Shown piece by piece: positions 58,207-64,000 of a DNA stretch of 64,000 bases (position 1 is the first letter of the stretch; every line of letters starts with the position of its first letter). The stretch comes from Exophiala sp. HKRS030 (taxonomy: Eukaryota > Ascomycota > Eurotiomycetes > Chaetothyriales > Herpotrichiellaceae): positions 4,278,001 to 4,342,000 of the forward strand of contig JAHWDD010000005.1 of NCBI GenBank assembly GCA_023897205.1, written 5' to 3'. A program made the translations under genes and the position numbers. The notes under the pieces were generated by a model. It did no database searches, had not been told where the DNA came from, and saw only the letters and a list, made by a program, of their open reading frames with translations.

Positions 58207-59760
58207 TTAGGGTAGCCGAAAACGTGTCAGAACAGCATAATGGTCGCTCGTCCACTCATTCTCCTCATGATTCGGATATAGCTGCGGCTGATCTGCAGCG
58301 ATCATTTGAGAATCCACCACCTTCAGCTCTTCCGTGGCGTATACGTAATCGATTCTATCTTGCGGCTCTGGTGTGAGCTCTGTATATCCAGCTTCACCGA
58401 GAAAGATCGTAGACCACGTATTGCCCGGTTCCGTGGCTGGATCTGGATTCGCAACACGGAACGAGTCTAGCAATCCAGCTTGTATGGGAAGCACAGAGGT
58501 AGGCCATGGGAAGTCTCCAATACCGCAATGCACATCGCGCAGAGCATCTGTCCAGTCAAGGTGAGACGGGGCGTTCATGTCACCTGTTAGGATGACTGGT
58601 GTGGGATGTGAATTGGCAAGCTGTGACTGGATGGCCTCGAGAAGCACTGTCATCTGTGGGACACGGCGCGCTCTGACTTCATTCTCGAGCACCTCTTCAC
58701 CGGTCATGTTGAAGAAACAGAAATCGTATGGTCCGTAGGGGTCAGATCCCAGGTGAGCGTTCCAAAGATTCACTTCCGACGGAGCACCTTCACCATTGAG
58801 GTTGATTCGGACGCCACCTGAGACGTTGACCGCCCCGTATTCCTCAACGATCGGGTAGCGACTGACGATACCGACACTCCAGTTGCTTTGCCAGTAGTCC
58901 CACCCTAGGGCTTGACCAAGTCGGCGAGTGTGATTGCCAGACGCCGCCTCCTGCAAGCCGATAACGTCGACATTCGACTCAAGGATAAAACGGAGCTGCT
59001 TTTCGTGGTAGTCCTCGACATTCGCTCCGCCTGACCACATATTGTAGGACATGACAGCAATATCTTCAACAAGTCGTTGATCAGCTTTGCGGACAGGGAT
59101 CTTGAGCTTGATAGTTGCAGTGCTGCCGTTCTCCGCCGTCGCTCTGATCTCGACCTTCGATCTCTGGGAGCACGATTCATCTGGAGTGCCTGAGATGACC
59201 CCGTCAGAACTGACTTCAATCCAGGTGTTCCCACTTGATTTCTCAAATGTGACGGCCGATCTTCCTTGTCCAAGTAGTAGACCGCCGACATGAGCCTCAT
59301 ACTGCTCAAATTGGCGAGCATTGTGCAAAGTCGCCTCGTCGGTCGGAAAGGAGAGATCAGCAGGTAACCCTTCAAAGGTGACTTCAACAGGTTCTGCAAG
59401 CCATTCGTAGCCGTCTTGAGCCAGAAGGAATGCCTTGTAGTCACCTGGTTCAAGATCGTCGACAGCTAGAAGCACCTCGCCTTGAGCTTCCGGGGCATAC
59501 TCCCAAACCAGCGACGGTTCCTCACTCTCTTGATTCTCTGGCCCGCCTCCTGACTGAAGCCAGAGTCCGATCCAGTTGGATTCATTTGGCTGGGAAGTCG
59601 TATACTCAAAAGTCAGTGGCTCTGCCTCGCCATCGAAAGACAGATTACCGGTCGCATCCTGGCGCCGGACAATTGAAGAGTGCGGCTGAGGAATTGCGGA
59701 GGCCAGCTGCAGAAGCCACACAGAAAGAACTGTCGAGTACGAGAGGTTTTTAACAAGCAT
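58207..59760 (-). CDS. Secreted endonuclease/exonuclease/phosphatase (EEP) family protein
   Basis: A single exon from the ATG at 59760 gives 517 residues; the frame extends upstream to 59841 but the signal peptide MLVKNLSYSTVLSVWLLQLASA begins here. The first about 230 residues form beta-rich modules (EPLTFEYTTSQPNESNWIGLWLQ, then an Ig-like segment). The EEP catalytic domain follows: VMSYNMWSG, VIGLQEAA (metal-binding Glu), NVSGGVRI, NLWNAHLG, ILTGDMNAPS (catalytic Asp/Asn), DRIDYVYA and SDHYAVLTRF (catalytic Asp-His). All active-site residues are present. Family members cut phosphodiester bonds in nucleic acids, sphingomyelin or inositol phosphates; the extracellular substrate cannot be told. 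It is next to the alkaline phosphatase in the same direction. Confidence 0.9.
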   Translation of the reverse strand: MLVKNLSYSTVLSVWLLQLASAIPQPHSSIVRRQDATGNLSFDGEAEPLTFEYTTSQPNESNWIGLWLQSGGGPENQESEEPSLVWEYAPEAQGEVLLAVDDLEPGDYKAFLLAQDGYEWLAEPVEVTFEGLPADLSFPTDEATLHNARQFEQYEAHVGGLLLGQGRSAVTFEKSSGNTWIEVSSDGVISGTPDESCSQRSKVEIRATAENGSTATIKLKIPVRKADQRLVEDIAVMSYNMWSGGANVEDYHEKQLRFILESNVDVIGLQEAASGNHTRRLGQALGWDYWQSNWSVGIVSRYPIVEEYGAVNVSGGVRINLNGEGAPSEVNLWNAHLGSDPYGPYDFCFFNMTGEEVLENEVRARRVPQMTVLLEAIQSQLANSHPTPVILTGDMNAPSHLDWTDALRDVHCGIGDFPWPTSVLPIQAGLLDSFRVANPDPATEPGNTWSTIFLGEAGYTELTPEPQDRIDYVYATEELKVVDSQMIAADQPQLYPNHEENEWTSDHYAVLTRFRLP

Positions 59761-61970
59761 GGTGACAACCCGGCGATGCGGTTGCTGTGGATTCAGCTCC
59801 GAATGTCCGAAATTGGGGGAAGTGTATCTTCCAATTCCCAAGGATGGGGATATCCATCATGTTTATAGATACTATTCCGCCTGTCTCAATAGAAGAGCAC
59901 CTTTCGGTGATCATCCTAACGCGCACCTTGAATAGGCAGGTGTCAGTTCGACCTGGATATGTGGATTTCCGAAGCAAAGTATTCCATCTCGGCGTCGTCA
60001 TGCCCAGCCAGGACCTTGGCGGAGTGCTGACCGCAGTCCGAGGGCGATCTCCGGAAACTGGTACAGTACTTGGTCTCTTATTCTCAGAGATCTCTTCCGA
60101 CTGTCTCTTGCTCTTGAAAACTCCTCAATACTAGAGGTAAATGACAACTGTGACTTGCAGAATGATCCGAATGTCGCTCACAGTGCCAGGGGCTCGTGAA
60201 GGCTTCACAAGTTTACTTACTCAAAGCCCTATCCATAACTTAAAAGATGGACACGAATTATTGCTGGGGTAAATGGAGATCTCGAGAGCGTTTGCGATAT
60301 GAATACGCTCAAAGTCCATTATTGGACGAAACCACTATTCAACGCACGGGCTCCGAAATCTGGTAGCTATTGCTCAAAGTGTAGGACAAAGATATAGGCC
60401 ATATACAACATCGCCAGAGCGACCCCACTCATGGGAGCTTATGGTGACGAATCCCAGGCATTGATGCCTATCTTGGGCGATTATTAAAACGACTCTTGTA
60501 CAGTGGCTGCCAGCGGCTGCACAGACTTCAGCTTCGAGTACGTGCCAAGCCGTGGCCGAGAATGTGCATGAGTCGAGAAGCCTTGACGATTTGTTATGTG
60601 TGAAGACTGACGAATCTAGAACATTCACTGGTCTTTGATAAAGCACTAATCCGGCGTGGCAAATGCATTCACCTCGCACCTGCACAGCATAGCCCATGGC
60701 GCCACACTTCCTGGTGCACGATCTCATCAGGTATTAGAGAGCGGGACCCCCAGCGAAGTACAGGAATGATTTATACGGAAAAGACAGAGTTTGCTATGCT
60801 ATGGTATGCTTATTAGTGGTTCTTGCTCCATACCCGCTCGCTTCAGCGGTTCTACTGGACAATCGACCTAACATCGTCCAATCTATGTTCAAGGTTCATG
60901 GCCAGCTATTATGGGCATGCCATGAATTGTCAAACCGTCGTGCTTCTAAACTTTCCAACGGCCCGCTCTGGAATTACGAACCCTCTCAGCTTCTTCATTG
61001 CACTGGTTTTATTTATTCAGAGGCAACCAGAATTCACGCTGATGAACACAGTCAAGGCTCTGTGGATGGAGCTGACTCGGAAGCCGGAATCGTCGAGGCA
61101 GATGCATCGTTCACGTCTGCAGAATCTGTAGGTTCGTTGTTGGGGGAAATTTGAGGTTCCATGGCGCAGTTGGCTGTCTTTTATGCCTGAGAGTAAATCA
61201 AGATGAATTGTAAGATGGAGAAGAACTGATGAAAATTCGACAATGTAAATGTCATACAGGAAAGACGGTTAATATAGCCTGTTGCTGTCACTATAACTCC
61301 GGCGCTGATAAGGCTGAGGAATACGAGGAAGGTGGTTTTCCCTTGTGTCCACAGCCTGACTACCATCTGCGAGACCCGGCCCAAGAATAGTCCTGGTGCA
61401 GTAGTCTTAGCCATTGATTGGAAACACCGAACCCTTGAGGCTGAGATACTGGTCATCACTGAGACAGTATCCTGAAGAGGCCGGAAGCGGAGGGTTGCAC
61501 AAGGCGTTTATTCTGGCCAAACCCGGGAGCTTTCTAATCTGGAGCCAATGATAACACACTCCTTTTTCGCCCGATTTCTGTGTATGCTGAAGGTAACCTG
61601 TCTTGAGCACTACTCTTCATCGGATATCTGCTTTCTGAATGGCGCAGGCTTGTTGGCTTGTGATAGATTTGAGACATTAGTACTGGAAAGAAATGATCTT
61701 AGAGATTACCAGCAGAGCAGGCAATTCCAGGCGCAACAAATGGATCTAACAACCGGATGCTCAAGCACGGAATAAGCAATCATTTTGGCAGGTCGAATTG
61801 CAAGTCAACAGAAATTCTAACCGCACATCGTCGTTGGGCGGCGCAGACATGCTTAGACGTCCAATAACGAATGATGATTCAGGTAATCTCATTCGTCTCG
61901 CACTAGTCGACCACGCCAGAAAGAAGAAAGTGTAGAGTTAGCAGTCCCGATCATCAATCCATGCCCGTCA
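59761..61970. other. 2.2-kb intergenic region, weak frames only
   Basis: The best frame is 60801-61154 (+), 117 codons opening with the hydrophobic MVCLLVVLAPYPLASA, but an overlapping frame has equal length and there is no conserved motif. A minus-strand frame near 61,181-61,459 has one hydrophobic helix. I do not call either a gene. Nothing repeated is visible. Confidence 0.4.
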
Positions 61971-63638
61971 TCACTCAGCAAATCTGCTCCTCGCTCTCAA
62001 CCTGGCGCCAAAGTAGTACAAGTAGAACAACCCAAAAACGCCCAGCACCGACAGACCTCCTACCAAGGTAACTCCCCGATCAATACCCAGGTTGATATAC
62101 ATGTATCTCGAAAACGACACGAACGCCGCTGCGGTCGTGGATCGGACCAAGTCGTTGGCCGCAAAGAGCGAAGCCACATATTTCGGATACGTCAACGGCA
62201 CGTAGCAAATGATAGCTTGGAACACAATGAATGAACCTGCGCAAAATATCGCAATTCCGATTGTCGGCACGATCCAGTGGATGCTGGCGCGAGCCGTCCA
62301 GGCGAACAGGAAAAGGCCGATAGGCGGACCGAATACAGCCCACAGACCCGGACGGAGCCATTCTTCTTTGTCAATTGGAGCTCCGTTTTTGGCTTCGAAT
62401 CGCTTGGCTTTGGGGAGGAATGAGTACCGCATATATGCAATGTACATGATTCCGCCAGCGATTGCGCCGATTGCAATGGAAAGGAATATCAGGCCTAGTT
62501 CGCCCAGCGACATCCGGTATGTTTCCAGATATACGATGGGGAAAGCTTCGAAGAAGGAATAGTAAGTCGCGTAGATGAGTGCTGCGTAGATGCACACAAA
62601 GCCCACTGCCGGGTCGAAGATGCTGATCTGTAGTGGCTTGATCAAAGCTTGCTTGAATGTACGGGCGAGGTGGAGTTTCTTTAGTTCTGAAGGTGCCATA
62701 TAGCTATCATTCCCTGTGGTCTTGCGGAGCCGCTTTGCTCGTTCGAGGATGATCTTATCGTGTGAAGTCTCGGGCATGAAGGGGAGTAAAGCGAGGACAA
62801 TGGCCGCCATGATCACAATCTCCCAGAAGGGCCATCGCCAGTAAGCGTCGACCGCGTACGCAGCCATCAACGGCGCGATAGCTGGCCCACAGTATAGCGC
62901 GTTGATCCACAGGACGTATCCGTAGGGTGACTCGTATGAATCAAAGATATCGTCGATAGTGGCGCCTCCGCTCGCGAGGATTGGGCTACCGAAGAAGCCC
63001 TGGAAGAACCGTAGCACAACGATACCGGAAATGTTGTCGATGACGGCAATAATGATCGACACAATGACGAAGAGAATGAAGGACAAATAATAAGGTGGGT
63101 TGCGGCCAATGAATGCGATTTCACTAATCGGTGAGAACAGTGATGGTCCGATAGCATAGCCAAGGACATAAAGAGATAGAGTTAGATACGCGACGTCAAT
63201 GGACACACTGTACCTCTGCATCAAGACCTGGGTCGCTGGGGTGACGATAGATGAGGCTCCATAGACCACGAAGCTGTACAAGATCATGATGAACATGACC
63301 CAGGATTTTTTAGTCTGTGACCAATTCCGAGGGTTTTCCTGGTCATTATCTCCGTACCAAGAGACGATGATGGGATTGGTGACATGGCGCGAAGATAATT
63401 GACGAACAATTTCGTTTTCCGGAGCGTCGATGGTGTTGGAAAGTCTTGTTGCAGTCTTCTCGATGTCGACGGGATCTGGACTCGCATCATTGGCAGGTTC
63501 AGCCTTCGATTGTGAATGATCCGCTGCAGTGAAAGATGGCGTCTCAAATGTTTTCGTCTCTTCAGGGTATTGAAGTGAAGCTCGAAACCCAACGAGATGA
63601 AGGAGATCACCTGCCGGCGTGCCGCGTAGATACTGCAT
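61971..63638 (-). CDS. MFS transporter, DHA1 drug:H+ antiporter type (Flu1/Tpo-like)
   Basis: A single exon from the ATG at 63638 (MQYLRGTPAGDLLHLVGF) gives 555 residues. The upstream in-frame TTG to 63,737 is not used. A hydrophilic N-terminus contains the family signature WYGDNDQENPRNWSQTKK before the first helix. Twelve membrane segments follow, with GYAIGPSLFSPISEIAFIGRN (motif A-like), RFFQGFFGSPILASGGATIDD and ALYCGPAIAPLMAAYAVD (drug antiporter motif C-like). The loop ETSHDKIILERAKRLRKTTGN is typical. These proteins export drugs, polyamines or toxins from the cell. There is no adjacent biosynthetic cluster, so the substrate is open. Confidence 0.93.
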   Translation of the reverse strand: MQYLRGTPAGDLLHLVGFRASLQYPEETKTFETPSFTAADHSQSKAEPANDASPDPVDIEKTATRLSNTIDAPENEIVRQLSSRHVTNPIIVSWYGDNDQENPRNWSQTKKSWVMFIMILYSFVVYGASSIVTPATQVLMQRYSVSIDVAYLTLSLYVLGYAIGPSLFSPISEIAFIGRNPPYYLSFILFVIVSIIIAVIDNISGIVVLRFFQGFFGSPILASGGATIDDIFDSYESPYGYVLWINALYCGPAIAPLMAAYAVDAYWRWPFWEIVIMAAIVLALLPFMPETSHDKIILERAKRLRKTTGNDSYMAPSELKKLHLARTFKQALIKPLQISIFDPAVGFVCIYAALIYATYYSFFEAFPIVYLETYRMSLGELGLIFLSIAIGAIAGGIMYIAYMRYSFLPKAKRFEAKNGAPIDKEEWLRPGLWAVFGPPIGLFLFAWTARASIHWIVPTIGIAIFCAGSFIVFQAIICYVPLTYPKYVASLFAANDLVRSTTAAAFVSFSRYMYINLGIDRGVTLVGGLSVLGVFGLFYLYYFGARLRARSRFAE

Positions 63639-64000
63639 CACGGTTGTTTTTGAGACCTTTTTTCTGGTTGAAATATAGCGTTCCCTCGTGCACAAGAAGA
63701 GCAAAACAACCCCGATATATGGAATCCAATGCACCAACGATCCTGGTGGATGACGAAATCAATCTACCTCGAGAGAACCAGGTTGTGACAAATGCCAACA
63801 CCGTACGTTGGTGAGGCAGGTCCTCATCCGCGAGAATCGTCGGCCGAACAGACGGAGCTGTATCAATAGATGACTCTATCTCCCGAATACGAAGTTTTCT
63901 AGTTATAGGGTACAGCTGGATTGACCCCGGCCGTTGCAGCAGCACTCGGTGTCTGCCTGAGCAACGACGAGAGAATTGTCGCGTCACCCACCCATACTTG
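63639..64000. other. Window end, upstream of the MFS gene
   Basis: This should hold the promoter of the DHA1 carrier. I see no gene; a 126-codon minus-strand frame overlaps the leader and has no motif. Confidence 0.4.

Noticed and set aside
60801..61154. 117-codon frame with signal-peptide-like start
   Set aside because: An overlapping frame is equally long, no conserved motif, no promoter or splice support.
1..64000. CRISPR arrays, rRNA or tRNA genes, bacterial operons
   Set aside because: No regularly spaced repeats with spacers, no rRNA or tRNA signatures found by eye; the window is eukaryotic.

Overview
The window is nuclear DNA of a filamentous ascomycete (Pezizomycotina). Genes are on both strands and have short introns of about 45-135 nt with GTATGT/GTAAGT-like donors, CTAAC-like branch points and YAG acceptors. 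A SAGA subunit, a kinetochore protein, an importin beta, a P450 and several MFS transporters all have fungal architecture. A class such as Eurotiomycetes is plausible, but I cannot fix the genus from sequence alone.

Layout. 1.5-2.2 kb: a secreted precursor ending in two near-identical 20-residue peptides framed by Lys-Arg. 2.8-13.5 kb: a probable metabolic neighbourhood with a fungal transcription factor divergent from an allantoate-type MFS carrier, an FDC1/PAD1-type decarboxylase pair divergent from a shared 341-bp promoter, a TA-rich RIP-like relic, and an SDR. 14.6-18.2 kb: a C2-domain phosphatidylserine decarboxylase. 20.0-21.9 kb: the Mis12-complex kinetochore protein Dsn1/Mis13. 23.8-24.1 kb: a 41-residue, intron-containing microprotein. 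24.9-25.6 kb: a VanZ-like membrane protein with a GC-AG intron. 26.9-30.5 kb: SPT7. 31.9-35.4 kb: KAP121. 36.8-40.9 kb: an unknown Cys/His-start protein and a P450. 43.2-48.3 kb: an accessory-looking stretch with an amino-acid permease, a dynamin GED relic, a four-finger C2H2 gene and a second TA-rich relic. 48.4-51.8 kb: a large disordered protein. 53.7-55.3 kb: a small heat-shock protein and SDHAF1. 55.8-59.8 kb: a secreted alkaline phosphatase and a secreted endonuclease/exonuclease/phosphatase-family enzyme, with a perfect Pho4-type site between them. 62.0-63.6 kb: a drug/polyamine-type MFS carrier.

Seven apparent -1 frameshifts interrupt four otherwise well-preserved genes (PSD2, SPT7 three times, the permease, and the 1139-residue protein twice). 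Each falls in or beside a short homopolymer, each behaves as one missing base, and adding the missing bases makes every coding length divisible by three. I read these as sequence or assembly deletions rather than biology. The most original biological candidates are the Kex2-type twin-peptide precursor, the 41-residue spliced microprotein, and the phosphate-regulated phosphatase pair.
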